Origin: an uncultured Turicimonas sp. | GTDB taxonomy: Bacteria > Pseudomonadota > Gammaproteobacteria > Burkholderiales > Burkholderiaceae_F | Reading direction: 5' to 3' | Length of the DNA: 46,619 bases | Assembly (NCBI GenBank): GCA_947854175.1 | Contig: CANTYJ010000039.1 | Location: 1-46,619 of the forward strand | Part shown: positions 17,919 through 27,142 of the stretch, piece after piece | How the letters are laid out: each line of letters opens with the position of its first letter | How positions within the stretch are numbered: position 1 is the first letter of the stretch | Made by a program: the position numbers and the translations under genes | Notes under the pieces: generated by a model | Told to the model about the DNA's origin: nothing | The model's database searches: none | Seen by the model: only the letters and a program-made list of their open reading frames with translations

Positions 17919-19420
17919 TTACCAGACATATCCAATCTGGATTCGTGAAGCACCTCCTTGCATTTTCCCAAGAGATCCTGACACCTTGAAATCAGCACTC
18001 ACCTTAGAGCCGGACATGTACTTCACAGCTAAATCTCCTCTGACAGTATTGCCTTTCAGTCCTTTACCACTGACTGAAATAAAATCAACTGCGTTGTAAG
18101 GTTTCCTGAAAATTCTCGTTCTCCTATCAACGCTCCCCACATCATTGTCTTCTTCGTCAAATTTCGTTTGTAACCAATTTCAAGCTGTGCACGATGAGAG
18201 TTCACTGAACCGAATCTAACCTTATTGTTGCCTACCTTAACTGTATCCTTACCATCCCTGCGATATAAGTATTTGGCTTTGAGAATAAGTGAAGAGAACT
18301 CGTTTATCTGGTAATCATAACCGACGCCAAGAATTGCATTTAGTTAGCCGGAGTGAGTGGTATAAGACGTTGTGGTTCCATTAGTATGTAATATTCCGTT
18401 CAGCAGTTTATTTTTTAGTCGCCCTCCTCTGAGACCGTCCAAAACAAAAAGACCGTTGTCAGCTTTGTACTGAACGAAAGCTTCTCATCCTTCATAATTT
18501 GTCAGTCCTTTTCCTTTAATCGACTTAGAACAGTATGAATTGTGAGTTGAATAAGTTCTGATTCCTGACTCAGCAAAAAGTCCAACCTTAATGAATCCGT
18601 CAGTCAGTTTAATTCTTTGTCCTATTTCACCAATGAATTCAAATCCTTTAATTTCAAGATCTCCATGGCCTCTGTACTTAGAGACTTGACCATAGATAGA
18701 AGCAAATGGCTTAACACCTTCATAAGGTTCGGTCAGTAAAGAATCTAATACATTTAACAGGTAGTTAGAACCTGCATTCACAAAGCTCAAACTGGCCTCA
18801 TGGGAATCATTGATAACTTCGACATGTTTATGTGGCTTGAGTTTTATCGGGCTATTAGAAAAATTTGCGGCAATGAAGGGGAGGTAATTGCCGTATCAGG
18901 CGGATAGACAGGATTATTACCGGTATTCGGAGGTACAGGAGTTAGCGATTCATCCGGTTTATCCGGTACATCGGGCGCATCCGGCTCAATGAGCAAAAAA
19001 GTTGATTTTCCCGACTTCACCAGAGCCGCTCTCTTTTCAGTTAACGTAGAGTTTTGAACCGAGCCCCTTTGAACAATATCGTAATTCTGTGATTCCTGAG
19101 AAGTTGAAGGTTTTAGAAGAAACATATACCCATTGCTATTTCCACCTCCAGAATTGATATTGAATGTAGACCGGCCATCTTCTTCTTTAGCTTTTAATTT
19201 AATATCGAAAGTTGCTAAATCCTGCATTTCACCAGTCACCTGTACTAAGGCGTCCTTAGGCTGCCAATTGATAGCATCAAAAATGACTTAATTGAAGCCT
19301 TTCAGAGACTGAACATTACCACTGAAACCTTCAATAGTCAGTGAATTATTGCCTCCTGATCCTCCAACTAAAGAGGTCTTGGATAATTCAGATTTTGATG
19401 CTATATCCCCAAGTGTTTTC
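17919..19420 (-). pseudogene. Decayed autotransporter adhesin (passenger end plus beta-barrel)
   Basis: Three minus-strand frames carry consecutive pieces of one type V secretion protein. The 3' end reads SRIQIGYVW, a barrel terminus. Before it are barrel strands (GYDYQINEFSSLILKAKYLY; VKPFASIYGQVSKY; FIKVGLFAESGIR), a linker helix (LSFVNAGSNYLLNVLDSLL), and further up a Pro-rich passenger tail. Lesions I can place: a nonsense codon at about 18482-18484 (EG-stop-EAFVQ), another at about 18345 (SG-stop-LNAIL), one at about 19290 (GFN-stop-VIFDA), a frameshift near 18140-18170 and one near 18880. Upstream, in-frame stops near 19430 end any homology; no signal peptide or N-terminal passenger remains. 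The gene is dead unless the lesions are errors, which is unlikely for so many. Confidence 0.85.
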
Positions 19421-19533
19421 TTTGATTATTATCCATACCTCCTCCCTTCAAGCCACCCTATCATAATTAAGGATAAAAGCTACACAAATAACCCTTTTGG
19501 GAGAAAAAATGGTGATTTATTCCTAGCTAAACT

Positions 19534-20514
19534 TTAATAATAATTTTTTAACATCTGAACGAGATTTTTGATTTCTGACGGAGCATATTTTTGTTGTATC
19601 AAGTCATTGATGAATCTAATAACCGGAATTTTAACCTCCTTCCTATCGGCCAGTTCTAGCGCGCCTTGCATTGCATTAAGTCCTTCGACAACCATACCGA
19701 CTTGTTCAAGAGCCTGTTCCACAGTTATACCGCAGCCCAGCAATTGTCCAAATTTACGATTCCGGCTGTAAGGACTACCAATTGTTGTAATTAGATCTCC
19801 AAAACCGCTTAAGCCAATTAATGTCTCCTGTTTTGCTCCGCCAGCTTCTGCAAGCTTCATTAAATCCGACATGGCTGCGGTTACAAGTAAGGAATAAAAA
19901 TTTGTTCCCAAGGATTGTTCCAACGCCATTCCATAACCAATTGCAATAATATTTTTTAATGCTGCTCCGAGCTGAACACCTACGACATCCCGGGTTGCCG
20001 GTAAGTAAACATTACATTTATCAAAAATTTTACGAATTGGATTGACCACACAAAAGTCTTCAGAAGCTAACTGAAGGCCAAACGGTTCTCCTTTGATTAC
20101 TTCTTCTGCATGGCTCGGACCAGAGAGAACCGCAATATGGTTAGATGGGAAATAGGACCTAATAATCTCTGTCGGAACGTAAAGAGTTTTCTTTTCTATA
20201 CCTTTGATAACTGAAATCAGAATCTGATTTTTATCAATTTCATGTTGAAGACGATCCAAAGTGGCTCTGAGATAGCCGGAAGACACTGCAAAAATAACAA
20301 AATCGGCATCTTTTAAAGATGTTTCCGGATCATTTCCAAATTTTATTGAAGATGGAAGCAATATTCCTTCAAAATTAGGATGATAACCTGACTTCAGAGC
20401 TATTAAATTCCGACCAGTCAGAGTCAAAACCCGTACGTTATTTCCTCCTTTAGCCAAAATTGCAGCAATTGCTGTGCCCCAGGTCCCTGCTCCAACTATA
20501 GTAATGTTTGCCAT
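19534..20514 (-). CDS. gpsA: Glycerol-3-phosphate dehydrogenase [NAD(P)+]
   Basis: A 326-aa GpsA that reduces dihydroxyacetone phosphate to sn-glycerol 3-phosphate for phospholipid synthesis. The Rossmann motif GAGTWG is residues 8-13; VSVIKG, LSGPSHAEEV, the catalytic-Lys segment GAALKNIIAIGYGMA and the SGFGDLITT motif are all present. It starts eight bases after the yejM homologue ends, so the two are co-transcribed. In most proteobacteria gpsA sits beside secB or near cysE, so its place in a polysaccharide locus beside yejM is notable. It is followed by the dead autotransporter. Confidence 0.95.
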   Translation of the reverse strand: MANITIVGAGTWGTAIAAILAKGGNNVRVLTLTGRNLIALKSGYHPNFEGILLPSSIKFGNDPETSLKDADFVIFAVSSGYLRATLDRLQHEIDKNQILISVIKGIEKKTLYVPTEIIRSYFPSNHIAVLSGPSHAEEVIKGEPFGLQLASEDFCVVNPIRKIFDKCNVYLPATRDVVGVQLGAALKNIIAIGYGMALEQSLGTNFYSLLVTAAMSDLMKLAEAGGAKQETLIGLSGFGDLITTIGSPYSRNRKFGQLLGCGITVEQALEQVGMVVEGLNAMQGALELADRKEVKIPVIRFINDLIQQKYAPSEIKNLVQMLKNYY

Positions 20515-20522
20515 TCTTAACC

Positions 20523-22358
20523 TTACTTTGAAAATCTTGAAGTCTCTTCGAGTACTTCGCTTACATAAGCCGGAATCGTCTTATCCTTACTTTTACGGTA
20601 AGTCTTATCTAAAAACTCGAGCATTCCGGCCTTATTAATCAAAACTATTCTATTTGCTTCTACAAAAGCGTTTCTGTCCCAGCCGCTTGCATAAATCCAA
20701 TCTCTATTTCTGTTCGGATCCCAGATGTCTTGTCCGACAGAATAATCCGAGGTTGGATTTGTACATCCCAATACCTCCGGAAGAATTGTAGGAACCAAGT
20801 CTAGGAGAGAAGTCAAATATGTTCTTTCTCCTGAAGGCTTCCCCGGCCAATGAATTACCAATGGAACCTTAATCTGAGGGTCGGTAAAGTTGCCTCCATG
20901 GCTCCAATAGTTTAATTTGTTGTCATTGAATTCATCACCATGATCCGAACTAATAACTAAGATCGTATCCTGCATTAATCCTCTAGATTCAAGGAAGTCA
21001 ATGACTTTTTGTACTAATTCGTCTGAGAACCTTACGGAGTTTTTATATCGATTTAAGTACTCAGTCGGATCAAAATCATTGTCTAGAAGCATGTGGTTAA
21101 CACTCTTCCAGTAAGGAGTAAAGTGCTCATACCTCTTTTCCCTTGGAAAAGCGTATGCATGTACGGAATCCAGAAAAATGAAACTGAAGAAAGGTTTATC
21201 TTTGGGTAGAGATTCCACCCATTTTTCAAAATCTTCAATAGCGAACTTATCACTTTCAATAGAGTTACTACCACGAGGCCAAACTCTTAAATTATCAACT
21301 GTAGAAAAAATTGTCGTATGAAATTCAGGTAAGTTCAAAGGAGCTCCTGTAAAGATACCAATTCCATAATTTTCTTTTTGTAATGCTGTGATGAGAACCG
21401 ATGGTGTTGAACTTGTAAGGGCTTTATTCCAGTAAGAACCAGGAATTCCTGTAAACAAAGAAAAGATTCCATGCCGGGTATTGTTGCCGTTAGAGTAATT
21501 ATTAGAAAAAACAGCATTTTTCTGTCCAAATTTCCACAGATTTGGCATGATTTCTGGAGTGAACATGTCTGCCCTTAGAGTATCCACGAAAAGGAACACA
21601 ATGTTTTTTCTAGTACCTTCTTTACAATCCAATGGCTTTAAGGGATAGTTCAGATTTCCTCCTGTAGGTTTGGCTTGAATTGCCTGTTTCTGAATATCTT
21701 CTTTACTAATGAACCCATATTTTGTGAGGAATCTGGTCATCGTAAAAGGTTTTAACAATGGGATTTTTTCGGTTATCGATGTAATTTCCGTTTTATAAAC
21801 CGCATTAGCATAACCGTGGATAACGCTGTCCGTTATGAAAACAAGTACAGAACTAATCGCTATCACAGTAGCTAACTTTCTTAATTTTGAAAATTTTTCT
21901 GCTAAGAAAATGATAGCTCTTGATAACAATGCACATCCAATTACGATACCTATGATTTGAAGCCATACTTGCCAAGTGAAAACAACAACTTTTCCTCCTG
22001 CAAGAAAAGTCATCTGAAGCATCGCCATGTTCAGGTGTGTTCTATATAGATTAAAGACAAAAGAATCAGATAAATGATAGACAATCAATAGAAAATTAAT
22101 CAATCCTAACGAGAGATTGAATGTTCTCGAATTTTTTACTGCGAAGAAAATAACGGAAAAGAAGCTAACAAGACCGAAACTTATGAGAAAGAAATAACTA
22201 AATTCAAAAGTTAAAAAATATATATTTTCCCAAGGGCTAAATTGTGAAAAGGAATCCGTGCCTTGAGCGATCTTAAAAGCACATAGAAGCGAAATGACAG
22301 CTATAAAAAATCCGCTCCAAATCGAAATAATTAATCTTGTTTTTAAGTTACTTTTCAT
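20523..22358 (-). CDS. yejM: YejM/PbgA/LapC-like inner-membrane sulfatase-fold protein
   Basis: A 611-aa protein with five N-terminal membrane helices (within residues 1-185), a linker and a periplasmic alkaline-phosphatase/sulfatase fold. The periplasmic part follows YejM closely: VDTLRAD...EIMPNL, SNGNNTRHGIFSLFTGIPGSYW, TPSVLITALQKENYGIGIFTG and ISSDHGDEFND. It lacks the CxPxR sulfatase activation motif, as YejM does. In E. coli YejM senses periplasmic LPS and, through LapB-FtsH, controls LpxC stability and thus LPS synthesis. A similar role here is inferred. The ATG overlaps the upstream small gene by 11 bases (ATGAAAAGTAA), and gpsA follows by eight, giving one operon. Confidence 0.85.
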   Translation of the reverse strand: MKSNLKTRLIISIWSGFFIAVISLLCAFKIAQGTDSFSQFSPWENIYFLTFEFSYFFLISFGLVSFFSVIFFAVKNSRTFNLSLGLINFLLIVYHLSDSFVFNLYRTHLNMAMLQMTFLAGGKVVVFTWQVWLQIIGIVIGCALLSRAIIFLAEKFSKLRKLATVIAISSVLVFITDSVIHGYANAVYKTEITSITEKIPLLKPFTMTRFLTKYGFISKEDIQKQAIQAKPTGGNLNYPLKPLDCKEGTRKNIVFLFVDTLRADMFTPEIMPNLWKFGQKNAVFSNNYSNGNNTRHGIFSLFTGIPGSYWNKALTSSTPSVLITALQKENYGIGIFTGAPLNLPEFHTTIFSTVDNLRVWPRGSNSIESDKFAIEDFEKWVESLPKDKPFFSFIFLDSVHAYAFPREKRYEHFTPYWKSVNHMLLDNDFDPTEYLNRYKNSVRFSDELVQKVIDFLESRGLMQDTILVISSDHGDEFNDNKLNYWSHGGNFTDPQIKVPLVIHWPGKPSGERTYLTSLLDLVPTILPEVLGCTNPTSDYSVGQDIWDPNRNRDWIYASGWDRNAFVEANRIVLINKAGMLEFLDKTYRKSKDKTIPAYVSEVLEETSRFSK

Positions 22359-22753
22359 TAGAAATGAATTCGTTGGTAATGTAAAAGTTAGTTAATGCTC
22401 TTTGAGCCTTCAAAAGTTTTCCTTGTTCAACCAAGAAGTTTGAACAAATGGGCATATTTTCAAGCTTATCTCCCTCCCAAGAATAACAATCTAACTGATT
22501 GTTAGAACCAAGCCCGACTGCGCCTTCTTTAGATATCCCAAAACCAAACTGTCCCAACTTGTTATAAATCAAAGGAATAATCTCGTTTGATTGTGAAAAA
22601 ATATTCCTTCCTTGATAGTCTTTTTTCTTTCGAAAAGAATCGTTTCTTTCAAAGTTGAAGTCTGTAAAAAGTTAAAAAGAACAATGAAAGTACGAAAAAA
22701 AATATCCCTTTTATTAGATTAGTTAGAAAATATGATTTATTAGTGGTGACCAT
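22348..22753 (-). pseudogene. Small membrane-anchored protein, frameshifted, upstream of yejM homologue
   Basis: Two overlapping frames together make one 134-residue protein. The first, from ATG at 22753, reads MVTTNKSYFL then a membrane helix (about residues 10-29, ending FFFVLSLFFLTF) and hits a stop in about 35 codons. The second, opening just after a stop near 22671, reads TDFNFERNDSFRKKKD and runs in frame to 22348 (ends TNEFISNEK). Removing one base in the A5 tract (plus strand 22666-22670) joins them exactly: 405 bases, 135 codons. The periplasmic part has two Cys (LDCYSW, MPICSNF). No family recognised. The stop overlaps the yejM start, implying translational coupling. A sequencing error or a real mutation are both possible. 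Confidence 0.6.
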
Positions 22754-22812
22754 CTTTCGTTCTATTTTTATAATCGTAAAAATAAAAATTATATCGATCC
22801 GTGAGAAAGACT

Positions 22813-23850
22813 ATGAAAATTTGTTTTGTAAATTTGGCTTCGGGTTATAGCGGTGGTGAGAATCAGACGTTACTATTAATTAAAGAGTTAAAAAAAAGAA
22901 AAAAGAATATATTAGCTGTTGCCAATCCAAAGAGTGAACTTACTCATAAACTGAATCAAATTGGAGTAAAAACAATCCCAGCCAAAAATCTTTGGGACTC
23001 ACATTTAAATAAAGAATTAAAAGATGTCTCATACTTTCACGCGCATGATGGACGTGCCGTACACTGGTGTTCTTTGCATAATCTAATCTCAGGGAAACCA
23101 TATGGAATAACAAGACGAATAGACAACCCAATTCGAAATAGCTTTTTAACTAAACTCAGTTATGCAAAAGCTTGTATTTTGGTCGGTATCTCTAATAAAA
23201 TTTGTGGGGTCCTGTCTTCTTATTCACAAAGAAAAGATATTTATCTTATACCCTCTTCTCCAGTTTCATACCCCGTTGACACCAACAGAGTTTCAGAAAT
23301 TAAAAAACTACATAAAAATAAATTTATTGTTATTCAAGCAGCTAGCATGCTTAAACATAAGGGATACGATACCTCGATTGAAGCGGCTAAGATTCTTTCG
23401 AAAGAAAATCAAGATGTACATTTTATTTTTTTGGGAGATGGTCCTGAAAAAGAAAAATTTGAATCTTCAGCCAAAGATCTAACAAATGTTACTTTTATGG
23501 GAAAACAAAAAGATATGGGCAATTGGTTTTGTTTAGCTGATGCTCTGATTTTACCTTCAAAAAATGAAGGGCTCGGAAGCGTACTTTTAGAAGCGATGCA
23601 AGCTAAAGTACCAGTAATTGCCTCCGATGTTGGTGGCATTCCTGATATTGTGAAAAACAAAAAAACAGGGCTCTTAATTGAGCCTGACAATGCCACTGAG
23701 TTAGTTTCATCCATACTAAAACTGAGAAATAACCCTGAACTTGCTAACAACCTTGTGGAGAATGGATACAAACTAGCATCTTCTTTATCTATAGAAAAAG
23801 CTGCCGACAAATATTTGTCAATTTTTGACAAATTCTCCCCAAATCTTTAG
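22813..23850 (+). CDS. Glycosyltransferase family 4 (GT-B fold)
   Basis: A 345-aa GT4 enzyme that would transfer a sugar from a nucleotide donor during LPS or capsule assembly on the cytosolic membrane face. The ATG at 22813 is preferred (GAG seven bases upstream, giving MKICFVNLASGYSGGENQ); a GTG at 22801 is the alternative. The acceptor-side N-domain has GYSGGENQTLLLI; the donor-side C-domain has VIQAASMLKHKGYD, FLGDGPEKEKFE and the EX7E region NEGLGSVLLEAMQAKVPVIASDVGGIPDIV, then KTGLLIEPDNATELV. Its end overlaps the convergent GT2 gene by four bases. Donor and acceptor are unknown. Confidence 0.85.
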   Translation: MKICFVNLASGYSGGENQTLLLIKELKKRKKNILAVANPKSELTHKLNQIGVKTIPAKNLWDSHLNKELKDVSYFHAHDGRAVHWCSLHNLISGKPYGITRRIDNPIRNSFLTKLSYAKACILVGISNKICGVLSSYSQRKDIYLIPSSPVSYPVDTNRVSEIKKLHKNKFIVIQAASMLKHKGYDTSIEAAKILSKENQDVHFIFLGDGPEKEKFESSAKDLTNVTFMGKQKDMGNWFCLADALILPSKNEGLGSVLLEAMQAKVPVIASDVGGIPDIVKNKKTGLLIEPDNATELVSSILKLRNNPELANNLVENGYKLASSLSIEKAADKYLSIFDKFSPNL

Positions 23851-24617
23851 TTTTCTTTATCGTGTTTGAGATCTAGTTTGGACAACATTTCATATGCTGA
23901 AGCATATCTAATAAAAGTTCCATATGCTGATGTTAATGCAATGGTTAAGCCAGCCCAACCATCAAGGAACCCTAGCTTTAAAACATAATGACGTATAAAT
24001 CTAAAAGAACCGTGAAAAATTGCAGAGGTCATTTTCACAGATTTATTTTTTTTTATTAATTCATGAGCTCCTAGTTGTGCATATTTAGTAGATTTTTCAA
24101 CATAATGGAATAGATTTTTATGTGAATAATGATCAAAGGGTTCTTTAAGAAAGCCAATTTTTCCTTTTACCTCTAAACCTTCATGCACTTCTTTTTCGTC
24201 ATATGCACAACTGTTTTTTTTAAAGCAAATAGGATGTCTAAAATCCGGATACCATCCTGAATGTCTTATTTTTTTTCCTAGAAGGTAATTTTGTCTTGGA
24301 GCCTTGAAAGCTTCGAATTTATCAATTTTTATTGAACGAACAATTTCTGATGCAAGTGCGGGTGTGCATACTTCGTCAGCATCAAAACATACAATCCAAT
24401 CAGCATCTATTCTGTTTATTATATTATTTCTGGTCTTTCCAAAACCTTCAAACGGAATCTCAATTATTTCTGCTCCTGCGGTTCTAGCTAGTTGGATTGT
24501 ATTATCTTTAGAGCCAGTATCAGCAACGATGACTTTATCACACCAATTTAACGAATCTATGCACCGGACAATATTTTCTGCTTCGTCCTTTGCCATAATA
24601 TAAGCAACTGTCTTCAT
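23847..24617 (-). CDS. Glycosyltransferase family 2, WaaE/KdtX-like
   Basis: A 256-aa GT-A enzyme resembling WaaE-type LPS core beta-glucosyltransferases. The opening is AYIMAKDEAENIVRCIDSL; VIVADTGSKDNTIQLARTAGA and FEGFGKTRNNII are family blocks, and the metal-binding DxD is in WIVCFDADE. Then ICFKKN and KEVHEGLEVKGKIG, and a long amphipathic C-terminal region (YVEKSTKYAQ, GFLDGWAGLTIALTSAY). It has no membrane anchor and probably acts on the cytosolic face of the inner membrane, adding a sugar to the LPS inner core. It is six bases downstream of ugd on the same strand, so ugd and this gene are one unit. Confidence 0.85.
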   Translation of the reverse strand: MKTVAYIMAKDEAENIVRCIDSLNWCDKVIVADTGSKDNTIQLARTAGAEIIEIPFEGFGKTRNNIINRIDADWIVCFDADEVCTPALASEIVRSIKIDKFEAFKAPRQNYLLGKKIRHSGWYPDFRHPICFKKNSCAYDEKEVHEGLEVKGKIGFLKEPFDHYSHKNLFHYVEKSTKYAQLGAHELIKKNKSVKMTSAIFHGSFRFIRHYVLKLGFLDGWAGLTIALTSAYGTFIRYASAYEMLSKLDLKHDKEN

Positions 24618-24623
24618 ATTTGG

Positions 24624-25793
24624 CTAGTTATTTCCAAAAATATCTCTAGTGAAAACTTTATTACCAACATCTTTTAGTTCCTCTGAAAATCTATTGGCAA
24701 TAATTAAATCAGTTGTTGATTTGAAGATTTCTAGATTTTCAACGAGTTCACAACCCATAAATGTTTTTCGTTTAGCTGAAGGTTCATAAATAATTACTTT
24801 AACGTTATTTTTGAGAAGAGTCTTAATTATGTCTTGGATAGCAGACTCCCTAAAATTATCAGAGCCTGTCTTCATAACTAATCTATACACGCCTACAGTT
24901 TTGGGTTTTTTCTCTAGAATCAGTTGGCTAATGAAATTTTTTCTAATTGTATTAGACTCAACAATTGCCGATATCAAGGTTTGAGGGACACCAGAGAAAT
25001 TAGCCAACAACTGCTTTGTATCTTTTGGAAGACAATATCCTCCATATCCAAAAGAAGGGTTTCTATAATGCTCCCCAATTCTTGGATCTAATCCGACTCC
25101 AGAAATAATTTCTTTTGAATTTAAATTATTTGCTAAGCAGTAACTATCTAATTCATTAAAAAATGCTACTCTCATGGCTAAATAAGTATTCGAGAACAAT
25201 TTAATTGCCTCAGCCTCTGTCGAGTTCGTATAAAGAACTTTCGCATTTTTATCGATAGCTCCTTCCACCAAAAGACTAGCGAACTCTTTCGCCGTTTGTG
25301 ACTTTGAGCCTATGACTATTCTAGACGGATACAAATTGTCATACAGAGCTTTGCCTTCCCTAAGAAATTCAGGGACAAAAAAAACATTCTTGAACCCATT
25401 GTTTATTAGATTTTGAGTATAACCAACCGGGATCGTAGATTTAATTACTATTTGTGTTTTTGGATTTACTTCTGAGACCAAATTAAGTACTTGTTCAACA
25501 CTTCTGGTATCAAAATAATTAGTAACGGGATCGTAATTTGTAGGTGTACAGATAATGACATAGTCAGCTTGAAGAATAGCCTCCTTTCCATTAGTTGTCG
25601 CAGAAAGGTTCAAAGGAATTTCTTTCAAATAATGCTCTATTTCTTTATCGGCTATGGGACTTAATTTAGAATTAATCATCTTTACTTTTTCTTCTACAAT
25701 ATCCACAGCAATTACATCGTTGTGTTGAGCCAAAAGAATGGCATTTGACAAACCGACATATCCAGTTCCAAAAACTGCTATTTTTCTATTCAT
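24624..25793 (-). CDS. ugd: UDP-glucose 6-dehydrogenase
   Basis: A 389-aa Ugd that oxidises UDP-glucose twice to UDP-glucuronate, with two NAD+. The Rossmann motif GTGYVG is residues 9-14; STIPVGYT and VPEFLREGKALYDNL match the family. The catalytic Cys254 is in FGYGGYCLPKDTKQL, with Lys198 in EAIKLFSNTYL. The C-terminal UDP-binding domain begins near 295. UDP-glucuronate feeds acidic capsules and, through Arn enzymes, aminoarabinose; no arn genes are here, so a glucuronate- or galacturonate-containing surface sugar is the likelier use. It is the first gene of a pair with the WaaE-like enzyme. Confidence 0.93.
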   Translation of the reverse strand: MNRKIAVFGTGYVGLSNAILLAQHNDVIAVDIVEEKVKMINSKLSPIADKEIEHYLKEIPLNLSATTNGKEAILQADYVIICTPTNYDPVTNYFDTRSVEQVLNLVSEVNPKTQIVIKSTIPVGYTQNLINNGFKNVFFVPEFLREGKALYDNLYPSRIVIGSKSQTAKEFASLLVEGAIDKNAKVLYTNSTEAEAIKLFSNTYLAMRVAFFNELDSYCLANNLNSKEIISGVGLDPRIGEHYRNPSFGYGGYCLPKDTKQLLANFSGVPQTLISAIVESNTIRKNFISQLILEKKPKTVGVYRLVMKTGSDNFRESAIQDIIKTLLKNNVKVIIYEPSAKRKTFMGCELVENLEIFKSTTDLIIANRFSEELKDVGNKVFTRDIFGNN

Positions 25794-27142
25794 CTTAATC
25801 TCAAGTTCTTGTCAAAACAGATTAGCCATCGTACCCATTTAAATCGGAAACTAAATGGTAGATAGACCAATTAATAACAAAATAGTTTTGTTGAGATTCT
25901 ACCAACATACCAGTAAACAAGAAACGCGAATATCTTTTCACACACAAGTTAACCTTCGACTTTCATTTTACTCAAGCCATACATATTTCTAGGATTGAAG
26001 AGTTGACGACATTGAAACAATTGAAAAATCCCTTGCAAAGAACATATACTCTCAACTTTCCCTCTCCAGAACTTATGTGCAACCATTAGTCACTTCTTCA
26101 ATAATTGCCTAAAGATATAACTCGGCTCGTTCTTCTAAGTACATTAAGATTCTCATTCATGCTCTCTCATACTTAGTTGAGTAGAGGTAAATGACAACTA
26201 GGAAGATTATCCTTTCTAATTGCTTGTAACGTTGTGTAACTACTTCTAACAACTCACATATTCGAATGGTATTTCATGCTTCAAAAGTACGCTTCCTTAT
26301 GAAATTGATTTGGCCTCTTACCTTTGAAGTTTAAATTCTGAGATCATGAGTTAGATCGGGGTTTTTAAGAAATTGAGCTTATCAATAAACCCTAGTTAGC
26401 GTTGGTCAGTTTATTAGAAATGTCTTTCCCAACCAGATCATGCTTAATAACTTTAGCTTAGGTAGAGTTGGGCATATTTTTCTTTCAGTGAAAAACAACA
26501 GGTAATGAGCTCACAAATTATTTCACTAATGATTATCGTGAGTTAAAAAGCTGCTCGAAATACCACGGAGATTAGGATTCCCGGTTGTTATGTTGTGATA
26601 GCCGAGGGAAGGTAGCTTTTGGTGCTTTCTTCCCAGCCAAATCTCCTTTTAGTTTTGAGTTTTCAATTTGTTTGTTTCTAATCAAAGCTACCATTGACAG
26701 AAGAACTTTCGACACAAACCATAGTCTTTTTAAGCCCTCTCTTAGGAAGAAAAGGTGTTCAATTTTAGTTTTTTATAAAATTAAGAAAATACCTCCATCA
26801 GCTCATAATACATAAATAGTTTTTAATTAATAAGAAACTTTTATTCGACATATATTTTCTTTTTTTTTTACTTTTATTACTTATAATTGGGTCCATCAAT
26901 AGTTAATTAGAAAATAATCGCGTTGATTCCATTGTTGGCCCATATGCTTTTAAAAACTTCTAATAACTAACTTTTTGCATGGAGCTAGTGTCATGGTTTC
27001 TCTTTACGTTTAAGACAATTGAGAGGCTCTGAATCGACACTCGACTACAGACGACTTTAGAGTAGACAATTGACCTACTAAAGGATTTTTATCTTTAAAC
27101 AACAAAATATCGTAGTTCAGTTCTTTAAGTCTTACAGTTAAA
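25794..27142. other. 1.35-kb AT-rich gap in the polysaccharide locus
   Basis: There is no intact gene between divergent ugd and waaL. A minus-strand open frame of about 66 codons without a start (26772 to 26572, containing FLREGLKRLWFVSKVLL) and overlapping plus-strand frames could be remnants, but I recognise no family. A near-palindrome with arms AGTAG and CTACT lies at about 27063-27081. The stretch looks like a decayed or replaced gene rather than a normal promoter region. Confidence 0.5.

Noticed and set aside
20523-22358. Generic arylsulfatase call for the yejM-like gene
   Set aside because: There is no CxPxR/SxPxR maturation motif, and the membrane domain and the NNTRHGIFSLF block match YejM instead.
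26585-26815. Plus-strand 76-codon frame in the gap between ugd and waaL
   Set aside because: No ribosome site, no recognisable motif, and it overlaps an equally unconvincing minus-strand frame; reported only as part of the unexplained gap.
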